Source: Oscillospiraceae bacterium (GTDB taxonomy: Bacteria; Bacillota; Clostridia; Oscillospirales; Oscillospiraceae). Taken from it: DNA of 57,053 bases. This document shows positions 1 to 8,243 of this stretch, piece after piece. A program made the position numbers and the translations under genes. Position 1 is the stretch's first letter, and each line of letters starts with the position of its first letter. The DNA is taken from assembly GCA_017403885.1 (NCBI GenBank), contig JAFRDM010000040.1, positions 1-57,053 on the forward strand. The letters run 5' to 3'. The notes beneath the pieces are model-generated. The model ran no database searches. It worked only from the letters and a program-made list of their open reading frames with translations, and was not told the DNA's origin.

Positions 1-680
1 AACCGGGCTCTCGCTCGGGAAGGTAATGCTCCCCGTCACCACCGCGCTGATCGCGTCGCTGCCGACAAGGCCCGAAACTGAGTACTCCGGCCAGCTCTGA
101 GCCGTACCGTTGTACGTGAATTCATGATCCTGCGCCGTGACCGCCACGGCCTTCGGATTGATCGTCAGCGTGCCGGCGGCGGGCGTGATCACATAGTTCG
201 CCGTCACGTCCTCCGTGCCGTGCATGATCTTCCAGCCGTCCGCGACCGGGTTGTTCCCCTCTGCCGTGTCGGCTACGTTCGTCGCGCTGCCCGTGGCCGT
301 CGCAACGAGGGTGTCGCCGTCCAGCAGCGAGCCCTCCGTGACCGTGACAGTCGTGTTTGTCAGCGCCGTGCCGTCATAAGGCTTTCCGTCGGACGCCGCC
401 GTGATCGTGATCGCCACCGAGGCGTTCGTCATCGTCAGCTGGCCGTTCACCGGGGTAACGGCGTAGTTGTCCGCGTCGCCAGACGTGAACTCATAGCTCT
501 CGAGCACATTCACAACCGGGCTCTCGCTCGGGAAGGTAATGCTCCCCGTCACCACCGCGCTGATCGCGTCGCTGCCGACAAGGCCGGCAACCGAATACTG
601 CGGCCAGCTCTGAGCCGTACCGTTGTACGTGAATTCATGATCCTGCGCCGTGACCGTCACGGCCTTCGGATTGATCGTCA
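1..680 (-). repeat. 513-bp tandem repeat within the surface protein (partial second copy)
   Basis: Bases 1 to about 165 recur almost identically from 514 to about 678, giving a unit of 513 bp (171 codons) that keeps the reading frame. The unit encodes an MBG/YDG-like module. Only one full unit and the start of the next are visible, so the array probably continues beyond position 1. Confidence 0.85.
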
Positions 681-3600
681 AGGAGAGAGTCGCGCTTGAG
701 GTCTCGGTGCTGACCGCGTAGCCCTCGGCTTCGCCCGAAAGCGCGGCGGTGATCGCGGCGGTATAGGTTCCGGCGTCGGTGCCGGAGGCCGCGATGGAAT
801 AGGGCTCTTCCGCTGCGGTGTCGTTGCAGGTGACCGTGACGGAGATCCCCTCGGGCAGCGCGGAAACGACCTCGCCGCCTACCTTGAAGGTCAGGCTCCA
901 GTCGGAATTGCTCTGCTCGGTCCCGTCATAGGGAACGCTGCTTTCCGTGGCGGCGACCGACACTTCGACAAGCTGCATCCATTGGGCGTAGAGCGTCACG
1001 CTGCCGATCCCCTTGCGGAGGTTTTTCACATTCTGTCTGTCGGAATAGGACGTGCCGCTGCCGTCCTCGGCCGTGTTCCAGCCGGTAAAGATATAGCCCT
1101 CGCGCGTGAAGGCGTTTTCGCTCAGTTCCTTTTCAACGCCGAAGATCATCGGCAGTTCGTCCATCACGCCCTCACCGCCGTTCGGGTCGAATTCGACGGT
1201 GTAGTGGCTGGCGAGCGTGCCGTTGATATTCCAGCCGTCTCCGCTGCTGGCCTGGTACTTGACCTGGAACCAGAGGATGGAATAGTTCTCCGGCGTGAGG
1301 TCCGCCGCCGGGATCACGGCTCCGCTTTCATCCCTGACGGTGGTCTCGCCGTTTTCGACCTTCTCTCTGAGAAGACCAAGCACGTCCGGGAGCATGTAGA
1401 GCTTCCAGGTGACGGGGCCGGATTCGGAGTCGTCCGTATAATACCCGTCCGAGGCAAGGCTTCTGACCGCGCTGTCGGCGCTCGAGATCGAGGAGCCGAG
1501 GTAGGAGATCATCATGTACCTGCCCGCGGCCGGCGCGTCGGCGATATAGTTTTCGTAGATGGTTCCCACGTTTCTGTTGCTGCTGCCGGAAGGAGCGCGG
1601 AGCTCGTCGGGATAGATCAGTCCGTTTTCCCCGACCGCGCAAATGATCGAGCCGCCGAGCGTCGGCGTATAGTACGAGTGGTCCTCGGGCGGGATCGTGC
1701 CGGAAGCGATGCAGTCCGCGGCTGTTTTGGCGCTTTTCACCAGCGAGAAGTTGGCGGAGGGAGTGCCCTTGCCGCTGCTCCAGCGGCCGCACCACACGGC
1801 CCGGAAAGTGACGACGCCGTCCGTATCGTCCTGATTGACCGCAGAGAGAAGCAGCTCCGTACCGGGGGCGTAGATCTCACCGTCCTCGGCAAGCCAGCCT
1901 TTGAAGATGTAAGTGTAGAACGGGAAATGCTGGTTGTTGCGGATCGACTGACAGATCCGTTCGGTCAGATCCTGGAGGGAATGTCGCTCGCTGCTGATGA
2001 GCCCTTCTATCTCGCTCTCGCCGTCCACCTCGGGCAGGGTCTGGAGTACGCTGTCGCCGATCGTCTCGGGCGCTTCGACAAGGTAGACGACCTTTACCGC
2101 ATAGCCCAGCCCGGTCTTGCGGAAGGCGTTCTCCCCGACGACGTTTTCACCGAAAAATGCAATAGCCCCTTCGACGGTGGTGGTCTCCTCTTCGCCGGAG
2201 AACACCTTTGTCAGCGTCGCGACGCCCTCAAAGGCGCTTGCGCCGATCGAGGCGATCTGCGCGGCGTTCTCGAAGCGGACCGTCTGAAGCGCCGGAGCCC
2301 TGGTAAAGGCGGAAGGCGCGACGGTTGTCACCGGATAGCCCGTGCCGTCCGGCGCGGTGATCGAGGCCGGCACGGTGTAGTCGGCGATCTCGTAGGGAGA
2401 GAAATAGGCAAGCTGAGCCGTGCCGTCTATGAGCTCGTAGACCGCGCCGTACTCGTCCACGTAGCAGTTGTTCTTAATGCTTTCGATCATGGGGACGCCG
2501 GCCGCCTGGGTAGTATTCGACGTCATCGCGATGACATGGCCCGGCGCGCCGCCGCCTTCAAAAAAGACCTCGCCGGCCTTGCTCGCGGCCTTGAAGAAGT
2601 TTTTGGGCAGTTTCCTGACGCCGGAACCGATCGTCAGTCTGAAACCGTTGGCAGAAGTAAACTCGTTTCCGTTCAGACCGTCATTGAACTGTTCGACGTT
2701 CCACGTCAGCTCCCTGATCCCGCTGCATCTGCTGAACGCGCTGTTCGCCAGCCTGCTCAGGTTTTTCGGGAAGGTCACGCTTTCAAGCGCCGTGCAGTTT
2801 TCGAAGGCCGTTTCCAGAATGCTCGTCAGCGAATCGGGAAAACTGACGCTCGTGAGCGAGCGGCAGTTTTTGAAAGCCTGTTTGCCGATCTCTGTAAGCG
2901 AATCGGAGAAGCTGACGCTCTCCAGCGCGCCGCAGCCTTCAAACGCGCCTGTGCCGAGCGTCGTGAGCGAATCGGGGAGGCTGACGGACGTCAGCGCGCC
3001 GCAGCTCCGGAAGGCCGTGTTTTTGATCTCGGTGAGCGTCTCGGGAAACACGATCTCCGTCAGCGCACCGCAGTTGCGGAACGTATCGTTCGCGATCGCG
3101 GACAGGCTCGTCCCGCTCAGATCGACGGTCTCGATCCCCGTGCTTCTGAACGCAGACTGACCGATGAAAGAGATCGCCCCGCCGCCGGCGGGCAGCGTGA
3201 TCTTATAATTGGCGTTGAAACTGTCTCCCTGGCTGAACGCGCTCGCTCCGATATAGCGCAGCGAGGAACAGCCGGACAGATCGACGGTCCCCATGCTGGT
3301 CGTGGGGTTGAAGGCCTGGTTGTTGATCAGCTCGAGATTGGGGCAGGCCGCAAAGTTGAAGCTCGACAGCGCGCTGCACTGGCGGAAGGCGCTCCAGCCG
3401 ATCTGTCTGAGAGAGGAGCAGGGCACGACTGTCCTGAGACTTGTATAGGCCTGGAAGGTGTCTACCCCCTGCGCTCCGGAATACACGCCCGGATTTTCGG
3501 TCCAGCCGACGCCGGTGATCCCCTCTTCGAGGATGATCTTCGTGACGCGGCCGGGCAGTCCCTCTTCACGGCGGAAGGACTTCGTGATCGCGCAGGCCGA

Positions 3601-4806
3601 GCCGCCGAGGCTCGGATCCAGGACGCGGAAAACCAGGACGTCCTCGTCGCCGTTGGTGAACTCCTGCCAGACGACGTTCTGGTTGTCGTTGGCGTATTTG
3701 ATCTCGTCGTCGACGGGCGTTCCGTATTCTTCGGGCCAGCTTATGCCCTCTCTGGTCTCTTCATCCTCTTCTTCGTCGTCAGTCTCCGCGTCCGGGTCGT
3801 CCGCATCGGGAGCTTTCCTGGCGTCGGTATTATCTTCTTCCGCGTTCTCGGCGGGGGCTTTCTTTTCCCCGTCCGTTTCTTCGGACACTTTCTTTTCCTC
3901 GTCTGCTTTCTTTTCCTCGTCCTTCTTCTCGGGTTCTTTTATCTCCTCGTCCTTGCTTGCAGACGCTTTCTTATCCTCTTCCTTTTCCTCGGGTTCCTTG
4001 ATCTCCTCGTCCTTGCCTGCGGACGTTTCTTTCTCCTCGTCCTTCTTTTCAGGCTCTTCTGTCTCTTCGTCTTTCTCTTCGGGCTCCGCCGGTTCCTCGT
4101 CTTTCTTTTCGGGCTCTGCCTCTTCTTCGGCCTTTTCTTCAGGCTCCGTCGGCTCTTCGTCCTTTTCTCCGGGCTCCGTCGGCTCTTCGTCCTTTTCTCC
4201 GGGCTCCGTCGGCCCTTCGGCCTTTTCTTCGGGCTCCGTCGGCTCTTCGGCCTTTTCTTCGGGCTCCGTCGGCTCTTCGGCCTTTTCTTCAGGCTCCGAC
4301 TCTTTCTCGGCCTTCTCTTCGGGCTCTTTTATCTCCTCGTCCTCTTCTTCGGACGCTTTCTCTTCCTCGCTCTTCTCTTCGGGCTTTGCTGTTTCCCCGT
4401 CCTCCTCTTCGGACGGTTCCTCTTCTCCCTGCTCCGCCGCGGGTCCTTCGGCCTCGTCGGTCTCCTTTTCGGAGCTCTCAGCCCCGGCGCCCGCGTTTTC
4501 GGGCTCATATTCCTCATCGGCTTCGTTTCCGGCTCCCGCGTTCTCCGGCTCCTCCGCCGCGTCATCCTTTTCTTCCTCTTCGAAGGCAACAGCATCCGGG
4601 GACAGCTCCGGAGCCGGGTCCTCGTCCGTCTCCTCCCTGTCCTTTTCCTCCGTATTCGGCTGTACGGCCGCGCTCTCCCCGGCCTCGCCGGGCTCGGCGG
4701 CGGGTGCGGCGGTATCCGCAAAGGCCTGCGAGCAGTTCCCCATCAGGATCATCACGATCAGCAGCAGGGACAGCAGCCTCTTTCCTACGGTATTTCTTTT
4801 CATCAT
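1..4806 (-). CDS. Secreted BspA-like leucine-rich-repeat surface protein, C-terminus outside window
   Basis: The frame is open for 1602 codons from the ATG at 4806 to the window edge, so the C-terminus is missing. An AGGAGG lies 5 bases before this ATG (8 before the next ATG at 4803). Residues 1-30 are a signal peptide ending in SQAFA. About residues 31-365 are an E/K/P-rich low-complexity stalk. About 400-850 hold LRR_5/BspA-type repeats with the recurring pattern 'F..C..L..V.FP.SLT.I...AF'. Near residues 1195-1265 is an InlB B-repeat (YTVEFDPNGGEG ... GYIFTGWNTAEDG). From about 1280 on there are MBG/YDG-like Ig-type repeats (PYDGT, FTYNGTAQ). These families are cell-surface adhesins that contact host or matrix. 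Anchoring cannot be judged because the end is cut. Transcribed from the promoter at 5038-5066. Confidence 0.9.
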   Translation of the reverse strand, partial: MMKRNTVGKRLLSLLLIVMILMGNCSQAFADTAAPAAEPGEAGESAAVQPNTEEKDREETDEDPAPELSPDAVAFEEEEKDDAAEEPENAGAGNEADEEYEPENAGAGAESSEKETDEAEGPAAEQGEEEPSEEEDGETAKPEEKSEEEKASEEEDEEIKEPEEKAEKESEPEEKAEEPTEPEEKAEEPTEPEEKAEGPTEPGEKDEEPTEPGEKDEEPTEPEEKAEEEAEPEKKDEEPAEPEEKDEETEEPEKKDEEKETSAGKDEEIKEPEEKEEDKKASASKDEEIKEPEKKDEEKKADEEKKVSEETDGEKKAPAENAEEDNTDARKAPDADDPDAETDDEEEDEETREGISWPEEYGTPVDDEIKYANDNQNVVWQEFTNGDEDVLVFRVLDPSLGGSACAITKSFRREEGLPGRVTKIILEEGITGVGWTENPGVYSGAQGVDTFQAYTSLRTVVPCSSLRQIGWSAFRQCSALSSFNFAACPNLELINNQAFNPTTSMGTVDLSGCSSLRYIGASAFSQGDSFNANYKITLPAGGGAISFIGQSAFRSTGIETVDLSGTSLSAIANDTFRNCGALTEIVFPETLTEIKNTAFRSCGALTSVSLPDSLTTLGTGAFEGCGALESVSFSDSLTEIGKQAFKNCRSLTSVSFPDSLTSILETAFENCTALESVTFPKNLSRLANSAFSRCSGIRELTWNVEQFNDGLNGNEFTSANGFRLTIGSGVRKLPKNFFKAASKAGEVFFEGGGAPGHVIAMTSNTTQAAGVPMIESIKNNCYVDEYGAVYELIDGTAQLAYFSPYEIADYTVPASITAPDGTGYPVTTVAPSAFTRAPALQTVRFENAAQIASIGASAFEGVATLTKVFSGEEETTTVEGAIAFFGENVVGENAFRKTGLGYAVKVVYLVEAPETIGDSVLQTLPEVDGESEIEGLISSERHSLQDLTERICQSIRNNQHFPFYTYIFKGWLAEDGEIYAPGTELLLSAVNQDDTDGVVTFRAVWCGRWSSGKGTPSANFSLVKSAKTAADCIASGTIPPEDHSYYTPTLGGSIICAVGENGLIYPDELRAPSGSSNRNVGTIYENYIADAPAAGRYMMISYLGSSISSADSAVRSLASDGYYTDDSESGPVTWKLYMLPDVLGLLREKVENGETTVRDESGAVIPAADLTPENYSILWFQVKYQASSGDGWNINGTLASHYTVEFDPNGGEGVMDELPMIFGVEKELSENAFTREGYIFTGWNTAEDGSGTSYSDRQNVKNLRKGIGSVTLYAQWMQLVEVSVAATESSVPYDGTEQSNSDWSLTFKVGGEVVSALPEGISVTVTCNDTAAEEPYSIAASGTDAGTYTAAITAALSGEAEGYAVSTETSSATLSLTINPKAVTVTAQDHEFTYNGTAQSWPQYSVAGLVGSDAISAVVTGSITFPSESPVVNVLESYEFTSGDADNYAVTPVNGQLTMTNASVAITITAASDGKPYDGTALTNTTVTVTEGSLLDGDTLVATATGSATNVADTAEGNNPVADGWKIMHGTEDVTANYVITPAAGTLTINPKAVAVTAQDHEFTYNGTAQSWPEYSVSGLVGSDAISAVVTGSITFPSESPV
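3740..4716 (-). repeat. E/K/P-rich stalk with 30-bp internal repeats
   Basis: In the first gene this stretch encodes an almost purely acidic/lysine/proline segment built from motifs such as EPTEPEEKAE (10 residues, 30 bp). These are nearly identical between about 4140 and 4300 and looser elsewhere (DEEIKEPEEK). This is a typical extended stalk between signal peptide and LRR domain. The 30-bp units could change in number by slippage. Confidence 0.85.
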
Positions 4807-4860
4807 GCTTGCCTCCTCATCCTCTATCGGTCAGGCAACTGTATCGTTTCAAGCACGCGC

Positions 4861-4878
4861 GCCCGGAAAACCGGGCAG
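4861..4878 (-). other. Small leader hairpin upstream of the LRR protein
   Basis: On the minus strand GCCCGG-TTTT-CCGGGC forms a 6-bp stem with a TTTT loop, in the roughly 225-nt leader between the promoter and the start codon. No T-run follows, so it is not a standard terminator. I saw no recognisable riboswitch core in this leader. Confidence 0.4.
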
Positions 4879-5037
4879 TTATCCATACTCGGTCATACCA
4901 TATCACGCGCAGCGTCAACAAGACCGTCAACAAGCGGCTGTTTTTTGCGTCTTTGTTTCGTTTTCTTTGACTGCCGCTGGGTTTGGGCTGCTGCCGAACG
5001 TTTTATTCGTATAACAACCCATAATACATTACATTAA

Positions 5038-5066
5038 ATAATAACATTTCTTTTCCTCCGCGTCAA
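5038..5066 (-). promoter_or_regulatory. Promoter for the LRR surface protein
   Basis: On the minus strand TTGACG (5061-5066), a 17-bp spacer and TATTAT (5038-5043) match the housekeeping sigma-A pattern. Transcription would start near 5031, leaving a long leader of about 225 nt before the ATG at 4806. The 386-base gap 4807-5192 holds this promoter, the leader, the upstream terminator and no gene. Confidence 0.75.
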
Positions 5067-5099
5067 CGGATTTTGACAGAACAGATCGCGCTCTGAGCG

Positions 5100-5142
5100 A
5101 AAAAATGCACCCGAAAAGCCGTTTTGCGGCGTATTCGGGTGC
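5100..5142 (-). terminator. Terminator after the PIG-L deacetylase
   Basis: On the minus strand GCACCCGAA (from 5142) pairs with TTCGGGTGC (ending 5107), with a nested GCCG/CGGC stem, followed by ATTTTTT. This is a classical rho-independent terminator ending the transporter/deacetylase operon. Confidence 0.85.
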
Positions 5143-5192
5143 TGTTGATCGAATTTTGTCGGGACGGGATCCGTTTCCCGGGGAAAGGGCTG

Positions 5193-5966
5193 TTATCGTC
5201 CCGCTTCGGGCAAGCAGTGCATCTGCGTCCGTCCGAGCACGCGGAAGCCCTCGGCCGCGCCGCAGAGCGCGCGAAGGCCGAAGTCCGCCGAGCGCAGGCG
5301 CAGATAGAGCGCGATGCTCTTCGCCTCGCCGCAGCCCGCCGGGAACTGGCTGCGGTGGCAGTCGAAGATCGCCTCAAGCTGCCGCTGCAGCAGCCCGCGG
5401 GTCTCGACGAAGCGGTTGGGCCGCGCCGTCATGTAGAAGGCCAGCGCCTCCACCGGCGCGCTCTCGGCGCCGCAGCGCGCCATGATCTGCGCGAAGGGGG
5501 CGAAGAAAGCGAGCTGCTTCGCGCACTCTCCCACGCGGCGGTGGTCGACGTGGCACTCGCTCGTGACGTCGGGGTCCGGGGCGAAGACGACCTGCGCCTT
5601 CGTCTCGCCCATCACGCGCGCCACGCCCCGCCGCAGCTCGTCACAGTCGTAAAAGCCTCCGTCGCAGAGCCCGAGGAAGCGCACGTCCTCCACGCCCAGC
5701 GCCTTCGCCGAGGCGACGGCCTCGGCCTTTCGCCACTCGACAAGCCATTCGGGCGCAGTGCCCGCGGGGGCGTTCTCAAGCCCGTAGCGGCCGTCCGTGC
5801 AGATGAGGAAGGTCACCTGTTTGCCCGCGGCGGCGAGCCTGGCCGCCGTGGCCCCGGCCCCGATCTCGATGTCGTCGGGGTGCGGGCCGAGGAAGAGATA
5901 TCTGTCATACCGCTCGAGCTTCGGCGGCGGCGCCGCAAGGCGCAGAACGCCTCCCGTGAAGCTCAT
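5193..5966 (-). CDS. PIG-L family zinc-dependent deacetylase
   Basis: 257 residues, a normal length for the LmbE/PIG-L family, which removes N-acetyl groups from amino-sugar-containing small molecules or glycolipids. Sequence evidence is the HPDD metal motif at residues 29-32 (GPHPDDIEIGAG) and the second zinc ligand region HVDH at 139-142. There is no signal peptide, so it is cytoplasmic. Its ATG overlaps the stop of the upstream GPH transporter by 4 bases (ATGA), which implies translational coupling and a shared substrate, probably an imported N-acetylated glycoside or conjugate (inference). The actual substrate cannot be read from sequence. Confidence 0.88.
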   Translation of the reverse strand: MSFTGGVLRLAAPPPKLERYDRYLFLGPHPDDIEIGAGATAARLAAAGKQVTFLICTDGRYGLENAPAGTAPEWLVEWRKAEAVASAKALGVEDVRFLGLCDGGFYDCDELRRGVARVMGETKAQVVFAPDPDVTSECHVDHRRVGECAKQLAFFAPFAQIMARCGAESAPVEALAFYMTARPNRFVETRGLLQRQLEAIFDCHRSQFPAGCGEAKSIALYLRLRSADFGLRALCGAAEGFRVLGRTQMHCLPEAGR

Positions 5967-7465
5967 GCCTTTTTCTGAGCGCGGCGGGCGCTCAGCTCCT
6001 CGCAGATGCGGTCATATTCCGGCTCGTCAAGCTTGTAGCGCCTGAGGTACATGAAATAGCTCGCGACCATCAGCGCGCAGGGCAGCACCGTCATGACCAG
6101 CAGCAGGCCCAGCGACTGGCCGTGGGATACGCCGCGCAGCAGCTCGTGGATCGCGGAGAGCTTCTCCGCCTCGGTGATGCTGCCCGAAGCGGCCGCGTTT
6201 TCGAGCGTGGATATCTCGTTGGTGTAGTGCGTCACGCCCGTGAGCAGATAGGTGCCCGAGGCGATCACGACCGTCAGCGCCGAGGCGAGCTTGGTCAGGA
6301 AGGGACGCAGCGAGGTGATGATGCCCTCGTCGCGCGTGCCGTGGAGATATTCGTTGTATTCCACCGTGTTGATGACGGAGATCATCAGGATCAGGTAGAA
6401 GCCGTACTGGCCGAAGTTGGCCAGCATGTAGCCGATCGTGATGAGCAGGAACTTCAGATCCATGCCGCCGAGCATCACCGTCCCGGCCCGCAGCGCGAGC
6501 GCGGGGCCGATCATCAGCACATAGCCCGCGAGCGCGACCTTCATCAGCACCCCCATGAGCCGCTTGCGCGGCAGCTTGCGGGAGATGGCCGGATAGAAGA
6601 TCATCAGCAGGGCCGTGACGGACATGCCCACGGTGGTGAAGAGCGAGTAGAGCCCGCCCTCATAGCCGAACTCGAAATAGATGTAGGTCGAGCCGATGCC
6701 GGACATGACCACGCCGTTGCCGATCTCGTGCACGAGGAAGATCAGCGCGATCCACAGCAGCTGGTCGTTGCCGGTGATCGTGCTCCAGATCTTTTTGAAG
6801 CTGACCGGGGGCACGGGCTCGTCGTTGTAGGCCCGGTTCTCCTTTACGCCGAAGAGCACGAAGCACAGAAACGCCGGCGCGAGGAAGGCGATCGCCAGCG
6901 CGATGCGGCCGTAGGCGATGCTGGTGCTGCCGCCGATGGCGTTCGCGCCGGTGGTCAGCATCGGGATGAAGATGCTGGCCGCGGTGCCGCCGATGCCCGC
7001 GAAGAGCGTGGTGCGCGCGGTGAAGGTGTTGCGCGCGTCGCCGTCGGAGCTCAGCGCCGGGATCATGCCCCAGTAGGAGATGTCGCCCATCGTGTAGGTG
7101 ATGCTGTAGAGGAAGTAGATCACGCCGAAGAACCACACGAAGCTCCAGCCCTGCAGCCCGGTATTGAAGGCGGCGTAGATCACCGCCGAGGTGGAGAACA
7201 TGCCGATGAGGATCCAGGGCTTGAACTTGCCCCATTTCGTGCGCGTGCGCTCGATGATGTTGCCCATGATCGGGTCGTTGAGCGCGTCGAAGATGCGCGC
7301 GCCGACCATGATCGCCGTGATGGCCGAGAGCTGGGCTGCCGTGAGCGAACGCGTGAAGAGCACGAAGGTGAGCAGAAAGTTGGTGACAAGAGAATAGACC
7401 ATGTCGCGCCCCACGGTGCCGAGGGGGAACATGATCAGATTTCTGCGCTTGGTCTTTTCATCCAT
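5963..7465 (-). CDS. GPH-family (MelB-like) cation-coupled sugar transporter
   Basis: 500 residues with about twelve hydrophobic segments. The hallmark loop FDALNDPIMGNIIERTRTKW after the second helix marks the glycoside-pentoside-hexuronide:cation symporter family. The frame stays open to 7528, but MDEKTKRR at 7465 is chosen because it immediately precedes the conserved N-terminus and has GGAG upstream; an ATG 12 bases earlier is possible. It is coupled by a 4-base overlap to the PIG-L deacetylase, suggesting uptake of an N-acetylated sugar compound. A promoter lies just upstream at 7500-7528. Confidence 0.88.
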   Translation of the reverse strand: MDEKTKRRNLIMFPLGTVGRDMVYSLVTNFLLTFVLFTRSLTAAQLSAITAIMVGARIFDALNDPIMGNIIERTRTKWGKFKPWILIGMFSTSAVIYAAFNTGLQGWSFVWFFGVIYFLYSITYTMGDISYWGMIPALSSDGDARNTFTARTTLFAGIGGTAASIFIPMLTTGANAIGGSTSIAYGRIALAIAFLAPAFLCFVLFGVKENRAYNDEPVPPVSFKKIWSTITGNDQLLWIALIFLVHEIGNGVVMSGIGSTYIYFEFGYEGGLYSLFTTVGMSVTALLMIFYPAISRKLPRKRLMGVLMKVALAGYVLMIGPALALRAGTVMLGGMDLKFLLITIGYMLANFGQYGFYLILMISVINTVEYNEYLHGTRDEGIITSLRPFLTKLASALTVVIASGTYLLTGVTHYTNEISTLENAAASGSITEAEKLSAIHELLRGVSHGQSLGLLLVMTVLPCALMVASYFMYLRRYKLDEPEYDRICEELSARRAQKKA

Positions 7466-7499
7466 ATGCAGGATCATCTCCGTTCTTTCGGATAGGGAT

Positions 7500-7528
7500 A
7501 CTTTACCATTTTCACGCAAAAAGCGCAA
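7500..7528 (-). promoter_or_regulatory. Promoter for the GPH transporter/deacetylase operon
   Basis: Minus strand: TTGCGC (7523-7528), 17-bp spacer, then TAAAGT (7500-7505) preceded by TGG, which gives an extended -10. It lies just beyond the terminator of the preceding gene and 35 bases before the transporter start. Confidence 0.6.
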
Positions 7529-7563
7529 GAAAAAAGCGAAGGGGCGGAAAACGCCGCCCCTTC
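7529..7563 (-). terminator. Terminator after the Lar-like zinc-ribbon gene
   Basis: Minus strand: GAAGGGGCGG pairs perfectly with CCGCCCCTTC around a short loop, followed by GCTTTTTTCTT. A strong rho-independent terminator separating this gene from the transporter operon. Confidence 0.9.
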
Positions 7564-7570
7564 ACGCGCT

Positions 7571-7795
7571 TTATTCGCCGATGTCGCCGCGCACGACCTT
7601 GCCGATGTTCCAGATGTGCGCCGCGCTGCGCGCCGCCTCGGCGCGCTTTTCGGGCGTTTTGTATTCAAAGTGAGCGGTCTGTGCGCCGCAGTCGAGACAC
7701 ATCACATACCAGCACCAGCCGTTCTCCTCCTCCAGCAGGCCCGCTCCGCCGCAGAAGGGGCAGTCCTGCAGCTCCAGCTCGTCGCGAATGTCCAT
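7571..7795 (-). CDS. Lar-like restriction-alleviation-type zinc ribbon protein
   Basis: 74 residues. The layout DCPFCGGAG ... YVMCLDCGAQT ... AHIWN matches the small Lar_restr_allev zinc-ribbon family: two CxxC knuckles, then a conserved A..xWN end. The start at 7795 is supported by GGAGGGG 5-8 bases upstream; the longer open frame to 7888 runs through the promoter and is not used. Phage Lar proteins modulate type I restriction, but many chromosomal copies have no known role, and no restriction genes are nearby. It is a single-gene unit with its own promoter and terminator. Confidence 0.7.
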   Translation of the reverse strand: MDIRDELELQDCPFCGGAGLLEEENGWCWYVMCLDCGAQTAHFEYKTPEKRAEAARSAAHIWNIGKVVRGDIGE

Positions 7796-7826
7796 GGTTT
7801 CCCCTCCGTTTCGTTTTCTCGAAAGG

Positions 7827-7849
7827 ATTATAGCACATTTCCCGGGAAA
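7827..7849 (-). promoter_or_regulatory. Extended -10 promoter with a palindrome, upstream of the Lar-like gene
   Basis: Minus strand TGC-TATAAT (-10 at 7827-7832) is an extended -10. No good -35 is visible at the correct distance. A perfect 12-bp palindrome TTTCCCGGGAAA (7838-7849) sits in the spacer position and could be an operator, but this is only suggestive. Confidence 0.5.
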
Positions 7850-7855
7850 GGAAAA

Positions 7856-7893
7856 CAAAAAGATGCAGCCGCGTTCCCACGGCTGCACCTTTT
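7856..7893 (-). terminator. Terminator after hypA
   Basis: Minus strand: GTGCAGCCG pairs with CGGCTGCAT around a short loop, followed by TTTTTGTTTT. It ends the flavoprotein-hypA operon directly upstream of the Lar-like promoter. Confidence 0.85.
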
Positions 7894-8243
7894 TATCCCT
7901 CCTCGGGCACGATGATCTCGCGGATCGTGAAATCCTTCCCGCTCAGCACGGTCTTGTTGAAGCTGCCGCAGCCGGGACAGTAGCCCTTGTGTTCGATCAC
8001 GTTGAAGATCTCGTCGCAGTCGTCGCACTCCGCGAGACCGGGGATCACGTTGATCGTCAGCTTTGCGTCCTGCAGAAGGCTGTCCTTCGCCGCCACGGGA
8101 TAGAGCTCGCTGAGGTATTCCGGGATCACGAGCGAGAGCTCGCCGCAGTCAACGACCACCTCGCGGATCTCGCTGACGCCGTTTTCCGCGGCGAAGTCCG
8201 TGACCGTCCGCACGAGCTGGCGGAGCAGCCCGATCTCATGCAT
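7893..8243 (-). CDS. hypA: HypA-family nickel metallochaperone
   Basis: 116 residues, normal HypA length. It begins MHE, the invariant nickel-binding N-terminus, and carries the structural zinc site CDDC (73-76) and CPGC (89-92). HypA hands nickel to [NiFe]-hydrogenase or urease assembly. No hypB-F or hydrogenase subunit lies in the window. Instead the start overlaps by 8 bases the end of a large GltD-like iron-sulfur flavoprotein, so the two are translationally coupled. Nickel delivery to a distant enzyme, or a zinc/redox role with the flavoprotein, are both possible. Family assignment is firm; the role is uncertain. Confidence 0.88.
   Translation of the reverse strand: MHEIGLLRQLVRTVTDFAAENGVSEIREVVVDCGELSLVIPEYLSELYPVAAKDSLLQDAKLTINVIPGLAECDDCDEIFNVIEHKGYCPGCGSFNKTVLSGKDFTIREIIVPEEG

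Noticed and set aside
3458-5014. Serine-rich 518-codon frame on the plus strand
   Set aside because: It is the reverse of the E/K/P stalk (GAG/GAA read as CTC/TTC and TCC/TCT), giving an artificial Ser/Phe pattern. No start context and no relatives recognised.
4807-5030. A cyclic-di-GMP or other riboswitch in the long leader of the LRR gene
   Set aside because: I could not find the conserved core of GEMM-I or another riboswitch; only a short CCGG hairpin is seen.
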